Part shown: in pieces, positions 12,301-22,955 of the stretch | How the letters are laid out: each line of letters opens with the position of its first letter | Numbering within the stretch: the first letter of the stretch is position 1 | Assembly: GCA_026214975.1 (NCBI GenBank) | Contig: CM047806.1 | Location: 4,997,822 to 5,061,821 of the forward strand | Origin: Gentiana macrophylla | Lineage: Eukaryota > Streptophyta > Magnoliopsida > Gentianales > Gentianaceae | Reading direction: 5' to 3' | DNA: 64,000 nt | Translations under genes and position numbers: made by a program | The notes under the pieces: generated by a model | Told to the model about the DNA's origin: nothing | Seen by the model: only the letters and a program-made list of their open reading frames with translations | Database searches by the model: none

Positions 12301-13284
12301 ATGCTAAACGGTTTCCAGGTGATATGTTGGTAGTCACAATTGTTCTATGCTATTCAGTCATGGCTCCTGTTATAATCCCGTTCGGGGTGTTGTACTTTGG
12401 ACTTGGATGGCTTGTTCTTCGTAATCAGGTAATAAATCTTCATCTGATGTATAATATAGGGCGCCTCCTTGACACCACACTGAGGCCTTAAGTTCGACTT
12501 TCTAGAGGCTGAATGTTCATATTCGACCTCTAAAAATTCGAATCTTGACCTTAAAATTGACTTTCCAGAGGTCAAATGTCACTACACCACTTTCACCATA
12601 GAAGATCACGTGGCCTTGAGTATACCTAAACCCTAGACCCTGGACCCTGGACCCTGGACCCTGATGTATTTTAACGTGTGTTACATTCTTAGTTTATTTT
12701 GCATCTTGACATGGCTATGTAATGAATCCGGATCCTCTACGGTGAAGGTGGTACAATGATCCTTACGGTGAAGACACACAGCCTACGTGTTTTAATGTGT
12801 GTTTCTCCTTTTAGTCCTAATCGATTGATAGAATAACAAACAACTAATTTACACAAAATCTCTGATGCACATGTATATTCATTATGTTCATTAGGTATTA
12901 AAAGTTTATGTACCATCATACGAGAGCTACGGAAGGATGTGGCCCCACATATTCACACGTGTCATAGCAGCCCTGCTCTTATACCAAGTAACAATGGTTG
13001 CTTATATTGGTGTCAAGAAATTCCCATTTGCTCCAATCTTGATTCCTTTACCTATATTGTCCCTCATCTTTAGCTACGTCTGCACCCAGAAATTCTACCG
13101 GTTTTTCCAGTCCACGGCTCTCGAAGTTGTTAACAATGATCTGAAGGAGACGCCGAACATGGAGGTTATATTCAGATCATTCATTCCTCCATCTTTGATT
13201 GCTGAAAAGTCTCGTAATGATAACGATGATCATCAGTTTGACGACGCGTTGGCTTTGTTAGCAGGATCTGCTTCCAATGTCTGA
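9373..13284 (+). CDS. ERD4-like hyperosmolality-gated calcium-permeable channel (OSCA/CSC1, DUF221 family)
   Basis: Six exons join in frame: 9373-9643, 10285-10439, 10895-11170, 11259-12088, 12173-12428 and 12895-13284, encoding 725 residues, about the length of Arabidopsis ERD4. The N-terminus (MEFQAFLTSLGTSFVIFLVL) is a membrane segment and closely resembles ERD4. Two more N-terminal membrane segments follow, then a long cytosolic loop (PEQFALIVRDIP...FYRSMV, FCGLFGKKVDSIEYY, AFVFFTNRV-like VFFTNRVVAASASQ). The C-terminal 7TM block includes FYMIPITLISA, ASGKYFYFIVLNVFIGVTLG, LPKSATFFLTYVALK, FGLGWLVLRNQ and YESYGRMWPH. OSCA/CSC1 proteins are osmo/mechanosensitive cation channels, and Arabidopsis ERD4 is induced by dehydration. 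Intron 5 (12429-12894) holds a dispersed repeat and a short GGACCCT array. No defect seen. Confidence 0.96.
10030..10190. repeat. Possible dispersed short repeat, copy B, in ERD4-like intron 1
   Basis: Has TAGTCGATTATAGAGTTGAG followed by GTCAAAGTCC and AGAATCGACTTTACGATTG. The composition and the GTCGA/TCGAC pairing resemble the other copies, but similarity is weak. Confidence 0.3.
12464..12600. repeat. Dispersed short repeat, copy C, in ERD4-like intron 5
   Basis: Contains TTCGACTTTCTAGAGGCTGAA, CGACCTCTAAAAATTCGAA and TTGACTTTCCAGAGGTC. These are GACTTT / AGAGGTC pairs also seen at 21045-21190. No coding content. Confidence 0.45.
12630..12663. repeat. Short GGACCCT tandem array
   Basis: About four 7-bp units of GGACCCT follow a TAAACCCTAGA string. 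It resembles degenerate telomere-like sequence, but the unit is not CCCTAAA. It lies inside ERD4-like intron 5. Confidence 0.7.
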
Positions 13285-15002
13285 TGCTTTGTGTTTACGG
13301 GGTTTGTGATTGGTTAAGGTGTATTAATGTGTGTATAATCTTGTAGAATGTTAGCTATAATTATTACTTAATTAATAGTTAAATTCTTGATGAAGATTAT
13401 GGTGTGCTTATTTCTGTAAAGATTCATTTGGTTCCCTTGTGTGGTATTTTCTGGCAGTGTGTGTGTGTTTTTTTTTTTTTTTTTTTTTTGGTGTCTTTCA
13501 TGTGTTTTTCTGTGATGTCTGTAATGTAGCAAAAGTCCATGTTTTCTTAGTGGCTTTGTTGCCTGACACAAGTTTTGATCCCAGTATCAGTAAGAAAACA
13601 TAAATATAATGTACTTTTCTTTGTCCCAAAATATAAAATCATTTGGAGTTTTCACATATTCAAGAAAATGGTCAAGTGTCATTAGTGTAGTAGTTATAAA
13701 TAAAATCATGAAAAAGTGGATGAATGTATAATACTCTGAGGGAAAGGCCAAATTGGTATTATAAATGACCTTATGTAACGGGACAAGCCTAAAAAATAAT
13801 CGAATTTTTAATTTGGGAAAAAAGGCTCGACTCGACTAAATGATCTTGGGCTTGAGCTCGATTGAGGCATAAAATGCAAGATTGAATGCGACTCGTTAAA
13901 TGTTGGTCTCAAAAAAGGCTGGACAAGTTCAGAAGGAGCTGAATGAACTTATTGAAAGTTAAAAACTTCCTCTAAATTGGTAATAAGTGCAACGGATAAC
14001 AGCTTTCAAAACAGTTTTAAAGTTCAAAACATTTGAACAAATTAGATATACAGATAGTAAAAGAAATTTGCAAAAGTATAATGCGGTGAAAATAAAGAAC
14101 ACAAAGAATCGGTTTTAAAGTTCAGTGTTTGAGCATTTTTAGTGTGGAAACTGACTATCTATGAAGACTTGAACCTATAAGACGTGCTATTACAATGTTT
14201 AGTATGATTAACCTATACAACAACACACTTCTAGAAAAACCTATACAAGTTCATTTATTCCTACTCAGACTTCTATTACAGTTGATCTGACCAACACTAG
14301 AACCGAGGATTCCTAACATTAAGTACTTGATATAATTCGATTCGACTCATAAGCTTGCTTGATTTCTTTAAGAATTAGTTAATTTTAATAACACATGAGA
14401 TTACCCAAAAAAAATAACATATGAGAAAATCGAGCTCGACTTGTCTTCTACCGACTCAACTAATATTAATGATTTATATGATATATTATTTAATAATTTT
14501 TTTATAAATATAATTAATTATTTAATATAACTCGATTAACTCCTAAGTTACTCATTTATTATATATCGAAACTCTTAATTAGTTCGGTAAAATAATTGAG
14601 TAGCATACTAAAGCTCGAACTAATAGGCAAAACCGAATCGAATCCAACAATTTACGAATTGAATACAAGTAGCTCACGAGTAGCTACTTGCATCAAACCC
14701 ACAGCTCTAATGTTTTCCATTAGATAAAATAAAAGTGAAGATTCGAATCCCGTAAATGGAGGATTTCTTTCAGTCTCTTGGAATAATAAGCAATTTCATT
14801 GTGGGGCCACTAGATTACAGATTAATAATCTTCACTCATTCCAGTAGAGATTTGGAGAGAGTACTCTTTCTTAGGTTAGGGTTTTTTTTTTTTTTTAATG
14901 TATAAAATAAAGTGTATCCTTTTCAAAAAAAAATATATATATAATAATAATAATTTTAATAATAAAGTGTAAAGGCTTAACATGGTAATAATGAACTTTA
15001 TC

Positions 15003-15034
<32 letters not shown>

Positions 15035-15076
15035 TAATAAATAATGAAGGATTAGTGTTCTTCTTGCACAATTTCA
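13285..15076. other. Intergenic region with possible hAT-like remnant
   Basis: No gene seen. The region holds the ERD4-like 3' UTR and a poly-T run near 13470. A diffuse stretch (about 13790-14715) has GGCTCGACTCGAC, GAGCTCGA and GAGTAGCTACTTGCATCAAACC motifs, like those in subterminal parts of plant hAT elements; I could not define its ends. A 30-base poly-A tract sits just before the prenyltransferase gene (15005-15030). Confidence 0.5.
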
Positions 15077-18000
15077 ATGGATTCCCGACGGAGCAGGGAA
15101 AGAATACCTTTAAACATGCGAGCTGAATGGGCTGACGTGAAGCCTATACCCCAGGACGACGGTCCGAATCCTGTGGTTCCAATCGCCTACACCGAGGAGT
15201 TCTCTGAAACAATGAGCTACTTCCGAGCAGTTTACTTAGCCAATGAGCGATCGCCACGTTCTTTGGAACTGACTGCTGAAGCTATCCGTCTTAACGCCGG
15301 CAATTACAGTGTGAGTCTAATGTTAAGTTTATTGTGTTTAGAATGTTTATTTGTTGACTATAAAGCTGAAAATCTCTGATCTTGGTGAGTATTGTTGTGA
15401 TACTTTTTTTTCTTTAGGTTATTTAGGGGCAAGTAATTGCTTTGGGCTTCTTAGCAATCATGCAATATGAATCTTGATTATGTTGAAAGTAAGGATCTTG
15501 ATTTAAAAGGCTCATGTTATGTTGAAAGTAAGGATCTTTGTTAACTGTTAAGTTTATTGCGTTTATAATGTTTCTTTTTTTTTCTTTTCTTTTTTGTTGA
15601 GTGGAGCGTTTATAATGTTTCTATTATTGACTATAAGCTGAAAATTTCTGAGCTGGGGAAGTATTTTTGTTATACTTTTAATTAGCTTACTTATTTATAG
15701 TGGAGTAGTTTCTTTAGGTTATTAGCAAACATTCAATCTCAATATTGATTATGTCGAAAGCAAGGATCTTTATCTAAAAGCCTCATGTGATTGCGCATTC
15801 GAGATTCTAGTGAAGCTGTCTGTGTTGCGTTTGTAAAATCTTAGGATGATGAGCTATGCTTTTGTGATGTTTTGAAAGCGTTCGTTTTTGTACATAGGAA
15901 CATCCTAATAGGTGGTTGCTTTTGTTTCTCCACCGATGTAAGTATGGAAACATGGAGTTTCATAGGTGCATATTCTTTTTTGTGGCTTGTGTAGGTGTGG
16001 CAGTTTCGGCGTCTAATTCTTGAGGAACTTGATGCTGATTTGCTACCGGAAATGGAATTTTTGGACAGCTTTGGTGAAGACAACCCTAAGAACTATCAAA
16101 TATGGTGAGAACACTGAAAAAAAGTGTGTCAGTAGATATAGCTCACTGACTTTTGTTGCTTTTCTGCCTTGGCAATTTTTTTTGGTTCTCAGCTTGGTTC
16201 AAGTAACATTTTTGCAATATATTTTGTTTCAACAATCTATTGCAATTGCAATATAGAGAACACAAGCCTTGTCCACAGATGATGGGGTTGAGTATGTGGA
16301 TCGTTTATGTCATTGCGTTCAAGCATGGCTTAGGTGTCCTTACACATACTCGGTCTTCCATCTCCGTCGTTTCTGTAACTCTTTAAGTGGCATCTTGGTT
16401 CACAAGTACATTCTCATTGACAAATGCTGCTGCAACTCTTTTTGAAGACAAGCAATCTTCAGGAACATGTAATGATTCTTGACTAACCTAGTTCTGAAAG
16501 TAGATTAGCCGAGGGTCGTAACATAAATCTTGAAGACTGCATTTCTTGTTTTTAGTGGCCTGGGGTGAATCCATTAGTTTAGTCCTTAAAGTAGATTAGC
16601 CGAGAGTCGTGACATATTTCTTGAAGACTGATTGTCTTGCTTTTAGTGGTCCGTGGTGAATCTGTTAGTTCAACATATATATGTGTCAGTGGATATATAT
16701 AAACCAGTAACCTTTGAATTCAGTTCATGAACTAAAAGTTATCCCGTTACCTGGTCTCCAATGCAGAGATGTGTTAATTCTTACAGTTGCTTGATAAGAA
16801 GATAGAATACAGTTTTTCAAGCATTTATATAAATAAACAACCTTTAATTCTTTATAGGCCATGGATTACCAAATTCCTTGGAGCCATTGTTCCTGTATAT
16901 CCCTTTTTCTTTTTTTGGTTTATAATCATCTAGTGGTGCTCAACTTGACGAAAAGAATTCAGATCATGTATAAGAGCTTCTAATGAAATTTCAGCATGTC
17001 CTTGTTTAAGAACTCTAATGATAAGCAAATTGAATGGAGAGTTGTTACTAATTGCTAAATAGATGTACTGATTGTTGATTGCCGCAAAATAAGGTCCTAG
17101 TCATGCCGACTTAATACACATGCTTAAATTTTTTCAGGTTTACTTGTTAGAATTTTACATGTATAGATTACACTTGTCTTATCAATTTGAGTTTTTTGGT
17201 ACTATATGATAAATTTATCAGTAATGAGATCATATATGATCATCATCCCTTTTTGATGTTCTATTTTATGATTCAATTCTGCAGGCATCATAGAAGGTGG
17301 GTTGCTGAAAAATTAGGAACCGATGCTTTAAGAAGGGAACTACATTTGGGGTGTATCAACACAGTACTAAGAGTTCACTAAAATGATATTTTCACAGGAT
17401 GCAAAAATTATCACGCTTGGAAATATTATCTAACACTATAGGAACCATCTTTCAACAGTACTATATGGTAAATTTATCAGTAATGAGATCATATATGATC
17501 ATCATCCCTTTTTGATGTTCTATTTTATGATTCAATTCTGCAGGCATCATAGAAGGTGGGTTGCTGAAAAATTAGGAACCGATGCTTTAAGAAGGGAACT
17601 CGAGTTCACTAAAATGATATTTTCACAGGATGCAAAAAATTATCACGCTTGGTCTCACAGACAGGTTCCTTCTTTGTTATTAGTGATTTAAATTGTCCAT
17701 TTTGCTCAATTGCTAACCGGGAACCATTTTTTCCCACTGAATAATGCACTTCTTTCAAAGTGTAATCTTTAAGTATGAAACCTTAACAAGTATATATCTT
17801 GATGCAGTGGGTTCTTCAAACACTGGGTGGTTGGGAAGACGAGCTCTCTTATTGCGAGCAACTCCTCGAGGATGACGTTTTTAATAACTCTGCTTGGAAT
17901 CAGGTGCGTTCTTAGATGTTTGAGAAATTGAATCGAATCTCCATTTCATCGACTCAATGTGTTCTCATGTGTTAGTCTGATCAATTGGAGAAAAGTTCAA

Positions 18001-18554
18001 AATTATTCATTTGCTTCATGCATAAGATGTTAAAAAGTTTTCAAAGACAAATTATAGGCTTAAAGCTGATGTATTGGCTGCTTCAAATTATTGAAATTTT
18101 GAATTTTTACTGTTTTCTGTAGAGATATTTTGTTATTACAAAATCTCCAATCCTAGGAGGCCTCAAAGCTATGAGGGATTCTGAAGTAAGTTATACCGTG
18201 AACGCAATTTTGTCCCATCCAGAAAACGAAAGCCCTTGGAGATATCTAAGAGGACTATATAAAGACGATATTCAATCCCTTGTCAACGACCCTCGGGTTA
18301 TTTCAGTTTGCCAGGAAGTGTTGAAATCCAATAGCTTGTTTGTGCATGCTCTGAACACCCTTTTGGACCTTCTTCACCATGGCTTCCAGCCCGATGAAGG
18401 TTTGAACAATATTGTGCGCGGTTTGGCTCCGGACTCAGTTGCCCCGGATTCAGATTTGACAGGAATCATATGTGATATACTAGAACTTGTAGATCCCATT
18501 AGAGCAAATTATTGGAAGTGGCGTAAAACCTTAACGCCCCTTTTACCCTCTTGA
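15077..18554 (+). CDS. Protein farnesyltransferase/geranylgeranyltransferase type-1 alpha subunit
   Basis: Five exons restore one frame: 15077-15310, 15995-16104, 17544-17664, 17808-17903 and 18123-18554, encoding 330 residues, close to plant FTA proteins. The repeated PPTA (prenyltransferase alpha) motifs are evident in order: [44 protein letters not shown] and SPWRYLRGL. This subunit pairs with either the farnesyl- or the geranylgeranyl-transferase-I beta subunit, to attach isoprenoids to CaaX-box cysteines in the cytosol. The exon at 17544-17664 was preferred over its upstream look-alike (17285-17420). Only the downstream copy keeps the reading frame and its splice donor. That donor is a weak GTTCCT, but the resulting junction codes CAG|TGG (Q-W) as the PPTA motif requires. 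Introns 1 and 2 contain local tandem duplications. Confidence 0.95.
15311..15790 (+). repeat. Imperfect tandem duplication inside FTA intron 1
   Basis: Copy 1 begins near 15320 with GTTAAGTTTATTGTGTTTAG, then GACTATAAAGCTGAAAATCTC, TTTCTTTAGGTTATT and GATTATGTTGAAAGTAAGGATC. Copy 2 (about 15546-15790) repeats these in the same order with changes: GTTAAGTTTATTGCGTTTA, GACTATAAGCTGAAAATTTC, TTCTTTAGGTTATT and GATTATGTCGAAAGCAAGG. The unit is about 230-240 bp, which accounts for most of the intron. Confidence 0.7.
16497..16675 (+). repeat. About 91-bp tandem duplication inside FTA intron 2
   Basis: AGTAGATTAGCCGAGGGTCG at 16499 recurs as AGTAGATTAGCCGAGAGTCG at 16590. Both are followed by matching TCTTGAAGACTG, TTTTAGTGG and GGTGAATC segments. 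Confidence 0.8.
17199..17666 (+). repeat. 259-bp tandem duplication covering the third coding exon of FTA
   Basis: Sequence from about 17199 (GTACTATATGATAAATTTAT) recurs at 17458 (GTACTATATGGTAAATTTAT) and stays nearly identical through the acceptor CTGCAG|GCATCATAG and most of the exon. The offset between the two acceptors is 259 bp. Confidence 0.9.
17285..17420 (+). pseudogene. Decayed duplicate of FTA coding exon 3 (pseudoexon)
   Basis: The segment keeps an intact splice acceptor and begins by coding [19 protein letters not shown] like the true exon. After GGGAACT it carries about 29 extra bases that disrupt the frame, it has lost one A in GCAAAAAATTAT, and it diverges at CACGCTTGG before reaching any donor. 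Including it in the mRNA would truncate the protein. The real exon is 17544-17664. Confidence 0.85.
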
Positions 18555-18682
18555 TTTCATAAATTACATGCTTTTGTTTCTTTCAGCTATGTGTAAGACT
18601 ATATACAAAGACGTAATAAACACTTGAGTTGATTTTACCATAATGTTATACTTACTAGTTTTTTAAGAGAGAATATATATAC

Positions 18683-18740
<58 letters not shown>

Positions 18741-19067
18741 TTGCTTACTAGTTGGAATAAACTGCAGAATTTGGGACAGGCAGGGCTGGAGGGGGGAGGG
18801 GGGGTTGTTGAACACTATTTTCTGGTGTAAGTTCTGTTGCATTCTCACTACAAGAGGCATGTGTATCATTTCATTGGGAAGACAATCTCTTCTATTAAAC
18901 CGATACACGAGAGGGCCCACGATATGTTGGGGCATATTATGCAAAGAGAAGATCAAAAAGGAGGCAGGGGGGAGGGGGCTGTGTGATAGTATAAGTCCTA
19001 GTGCATAGTCCATCTATGTGGAAATGCCAGCAACAAAAATTTCCTGAGCCTGAAATCCATCTTTCTT
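18555..19067. other. Spacer between convergent FTA and coiled-coil genes
   Basis: Contains FTA 3' UTR sequence, an AT microsatellite and a G-rich stretch near 18785-18805. The two genes converge. No third gene is supported: the overlapping open frames here cross the microsatellite. Confidence 0.6.
18672..18740. repeat. (AT)n / (ATAC)n microsatellite
   Basis: Short ATAC units lead into about 22 AT units between the FTA stop and the - strand gene. Confidence 0.95.
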
Positions 19068-20376
19068 TTAGGTGTAAACGGAAGGCGTGTGGGCCACGTT
19101 CATATCACCGTATAGTTTACCAGCAGCAGCATAATCTCCCCTCTTTTGGTTATGTTTTGTGATCTGCAGTTGAAAACATTCAAACATGTTCTCTAATTCA
19201 TTAATCTCTTTTTGAATATCAATCTGATGAGAATCACTTGTAGATGGCATGTTTTCTTTAAAGCTACGGAACTTCTCGAGGCTTGCTTTAACTTTCTCTC
19301 CAGTTTCCTCCATTGTTGCCTTAACTACCATGTTTTCTTCTTGTGCTTCTTTCAGCTTCCTTTTTGTGGACCGATAACCGTCAATTGATCTTCGTAATTG
19401 CTCAGAAAGCTCTTTATTCCTTTCCTGCAAAACTGCATTCCCTTGACTGTTTTCTCCACCTGCAAAACTCCATCTTTTCTCCTTATGTTCTCGACCGCAT
19501 TCCTTAACTTTCTCTAACAAGGACGCGTTTTGTGCTTTCAAATCACTAATAAGTTCTTCCATTTCATTCATTTGATGAACCCTTTTATGCAATTCGAACG
19601 CCATGATCTCTTTCTCTTTCCCTAAACTGGAACACATGATTTCCAGGCTTTTTCTTGCTGCCATGCTCGCGTTTAATGCTTTCCGTAGCTTTTCCTTTTC
19701 ATCAATGTTGACTATGTCTTTGTTGTTCTTGCTGCTTTCCCTTATGAGGCTAAGTTCACTTTGGCATGGGTTTATTATCTCGGTGGGTCCGGTTCGTTTG
19801 TTACCGAACTGACATTTCTGGATTCTGGCTCGAACGTTGTCGAGAATCGTCATCATTGTAGCCACCCTTAGCATTCTTCTGCCATCTTTTTTATGTTTGT
19901 TACATGCATCTTTATGATCTTGGATTAGCTTTAGCAATAACTTCACATGTGCTGCCACCCCTGCAACAAAATTCCTTGAGCATATTCCCTTGCTAACACT
20001 ATATCGTATTGTCACAATTCACAAGCATGTACAATATAAAACCTTCAAAATAAAGATAGAAATTTCAACCAATAAAAACTTGACACGTGAAAAAAATAGA
20101 TTGAAAATGTAAAAAAAAATGCATAGATCTATAGTAACAGTGTCAAGATGAAAACATTGAAGATATAAATGTAAAAAACCGCGAAACAGAAAGGATCATA
20201 AGTGTATTTCATCCCTATAATTCACATTCTGGAATACAAAAGAGAAGTTGATAAAAAGAAGAAGATTTACCTTCCAAAGCAGAATCATCATATTCCTCTT
20301 CAGCTACAGATTTAGATGGAGCCAATTCCGGCGACGAATTCGCGCGGATTCGATTCATAATTCCTCCTCCAAACAT
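19068..20376 (-). CDS. Coiled-coil protein of unknown function
   Basis: On the - strand, exon 1 (20376-20271) joins exon 2 (19960-19068) through a GT donor at 20270 and a TTGTTGCAG acceptor, giving 332 residues in frame. The joined text reads ...DDSALEG|VAAHVKLL. The start is the first ATG of the open frame (MFGGGIMNRIRANSSPEL). The first 50 residues are acidic and probably disordered. A short hydrophobic-basic helix follows (VAAHVKLLLKLIQDHKDAC). From about residue 115 to 310 the protein is rich in Glu, Lys and Leu with heptad-like spacing (KALNASMAARKSLEIM, MEELISDLKAQNASLLEKV, ELSEQLRRSIDGY), suggesting a long coiled coil. There is no signal peptide or membrane segment. I do not recognise the family. 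The 5' UTR side is GA-rich on the coding strand. Confidence 0.8.
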
Positions 20377-21044
20377 GAAACCAATCAATTGCTTTGAGGA
20401 TGAACAAAAAGAGGGAAGAAATGAATTTTTTTTTTTTTGGATAAATAAAATAGCCTCCTGATAAAAAAATAAAAACAGAATTTGAGAGATATTCAGAAGA
20501 GAGGTTGCTTTTTGTATGGCACCCTCTCTACTACTTTCTCTCTCAAAAACTCCAACTTTTTTCTTCTCCCTATTCTGATCTCTCTTTTTTTATTTCTATA
20601 TTTTTTATGTTTTGCTGTGTTTTCTTGAATGTTGTTTAATTCCTATATTGTCAACTCTTTGGTGGTGATGGAAGCTTTCTCTCTCTGTTTATGAAAATGG
20701 TTGGTTAGAAAAAACACAGCTATTTTTTTGGGGGGCAATCATTGGTAATTATAGATTAGACTTATTCCTAGGTTAGTTGGTTTGTTTGTTAGGCTTTTCT
20801 TAGACAAACTTTTAGGCCCTCATGTGCCTATTAGCCCCATGCCTAATTATTGTTAAATTTTTTTAACCTTCTTTTTTTTCTCCCTCTAATCATAACGGCT
20901 ATACAAAATGGAGGTGTGTGATGCGTCTAATTAATCTTACAAACTCTTATTGTGTGAGAGATGATGAATAAGAAAGAATACATCATATCCCTTCACTTGG
21001 TACAACTCTTAATAAGCGTTGTTATAAGCACCACAGTTGATTCA

Positions 21045-21190
21045 GGATAGGTTTGACTTTACAGAAATCGAAAATGGACATTAGACCTTAACAAAGTCAA
21101 ATGTTGAGCTTGCATTTGACTTTTCAAAGGTCGAATGTCAGTGAGACGTCCCAAAAATAGATTTGATGTAATATTAATAACAATTGCCCT
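21045..21190. repeat. Dispersed short repeat, copy D
   Basis: Contains TTTGACTTTACAGAAATCGA, TTTGACTTTTCAAAGGTCGA and the tail CCAAAAATAGATTTGATGTAATATTAATAAC. It shares these with the copies at 6425, 12464 and 35090. Confidence 0.55.
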
Positions 21191-21261
21191 CTTAATTAAA
21201 TACATGTTGTACATTAATTCTTCTTCTCATGATGATTTGTAAGGTAGGTTTAATAAAAGAT

Positions 21262-21422
21262 TTGGACCGTTTCACCGGGTCATTTTTACATTGTGTCTCC
21301 ACATTTTGAAATTATTCATATGCAGACATCTGGACCGCATGATTTCAGTTGGAACTATTTAATGAAATCGTGTGGTCCAGATATCTCCGCATACGCAATG
21401 TAAAAGCCATCCCGTTTGACCT
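21262..21422. repeat. Foldback (MITE-like) element
   Basis: The left arm reads GGGTCATTTTTACATTGTG ... GACATCTGGACCGCATGATTTC. The right arm, reverse-complemented, reads GGGATGGCTTTTACATTGCG ... GATATCTGGACCACACGATTTC. The arms would pair over most of the length, with a short loop near 21345. It is related to the foldbacks at 62918 and 63165. Confidence 0.65.
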
Positions 21423-22009
21423 AACTTTATATAGAATGCTTGGTTAAAGTTCTTGCATCATTGTTACAAAGCTATTCCATAATCAAACATGTATCATATC
21501 CATTACATAGCAGATCATGTCATGTCGTATACATTTTCTAAGAGCATACCTACGTTTAACGTAAAATATATTAGAATCTCTATCTTTCATAATTTGTATA
21601 GAAATCATGTGTTTATGTAGTAATCATAGAGATTATATTCGTATGTAACGAAATTAGATTCTAAATGGCCCAATCACTCTTTGTCAATTTAAATAATACA
21701 TCAATCGACAACCTGGTTTTCCAAATTGATGATTGATTGATTGAATATATGTATTAGAATATAAACAAGTTTTCCAAATTGAAAAAACACATGGTTAGGC
21801 ATGTGATGTGAGGATGAAGAGTTGATGAATGGTTCCCTTTTGTTTTTTTAAAAAGAAAAAGAAAGAAAAAAAAAAGAATGTGATTAAACATGTTACAAGT
21901 GGTGGAACATTTTGTGTTTTATGTGGGATGCTACTAAATGACAAGCTCTACTTGATGGATGTTGTCTTCCTCTTGTTTGAAGACAATTTTAGGTAAACAT
22001 CCATCAATT

Positions 22010-22215
22010 TAATTTGTGATGACGGTCGTTAAAAGAACCATATCGGATCTATTTTTGAAACATTACAGTAACATTTGATCTCTTAATGGTTAAATATAAG
22101 TTGAACATTTGAGTTAACAAATGTTGCTTGTTCATTTTCGATCTCTGTAAAGTCGAGTCTATCCCGAAACATGATGTCACGATAGATTTATCGTAATGTT
22201 TTTAAGAAGCATCAT
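22010..22215. repeat. Dispersed short repeat, copy E (inverted)
   Basis: The left part, reverse-complemented, reads AAGAGATCAAATGTTACTG then TTTCAAAAATAG, like copy D. The right part (TCGATCTCTGTAAAGTCGAG ... ACATGATGTCACGATAGAT) matches the sequence that flanks both sides of the gypsy insertion at 35-45 kb. Confidence 0.55.
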
Positions 22216-22881
22216 TTGAGATATATTTATCATGTAAGCCGTTAACCATGACAAATCATATCGGCATAAGAATCATTGCTAATTGGGGTGTCTTTAAAGG
22301 CGGGAATTTTTTGGATGCACCCTCCATTGGTGGAGAGATACTTACGAAGTTGCATAAAAACAATCGATTTTACTTAACTTGAAAATCCATTTCCCATAGA
22401 TTGAATGTGACAATCAGCCAGGTGTAAAATTGATTTTTGAGGAAAAAATTCGGCTGAAAAAATAGATTTTCATTGTTGTACTTGTATCCAAATGATAGGT
22501 TTAACAATCTCACGTTGATTTATTGACTAAAAAAAACGTATTAATTTTGTTTTTAATCAAAATCGGAGATAGGGGAGTCATAGAATTACTCTCTCAAATC
22601 TACACTATCTTTACACCATCATATCTCATCATATATTTTTCACTAAAAAAAATTTTTTTTTTTTTTTTAAAACAATCACAACCATTAGATTTTGTTGGAT
22701 GTAAAAATGATGTAGTTTTGGTTGCATAACTCTATCGTTTCCCTTTAAGAAAATAAGGAGGATCGCTTGACGCATTTTATCCAAAGAGATAATAATGATA
22801 ATAATAATAATAATAAATAAATAAAGTGTTGTGGCCAAGAAACATTTGTGATAAAGTTGTAAAAAGAACAAATGGTGCATA

Positions 22882-22955
22882 TGAATTGGTGTCTTAGAAT
22901 TGAATTCTAGGAATTGATGTCTTATAATTGAATTCTATGAATTGATGTCTAATAG
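22882..22955. repeat. 28-bp tandem repeat, about 2.6 units
   Basis: The unit GAATTGATGTCTTA + GAATTGAATTCTAG occurs twice with few changes, followed by a partial third unit. Confidence 0.85.

Noticed and set aside
12630..12663. Interstitial telomere repeat
   Set aside because: The unit is GGACCCT, not the plant CCCTAAA, and only about four units are present.
17285..17420. Use of this copy as the true third exon of the prenyltransferase gene
   Set aside because: It has extra bases that break the frame and no donor; the copy at 17544-17664 gives the expected PPTA sequence.
18663..19013. 116-codon minus-strand frame between the FTA and coiled-coil genes
   Set aside because: Its C-terminal third translates the AT/ATAC microsatellite, and the rest lies in 3' UTR/spacer without recognisable protein features.
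22882..22955. CRISPR-like repeat array
   Set aside because: Directly adjacent units without spacers in a plant nuclear context; a simple tandem repeat.
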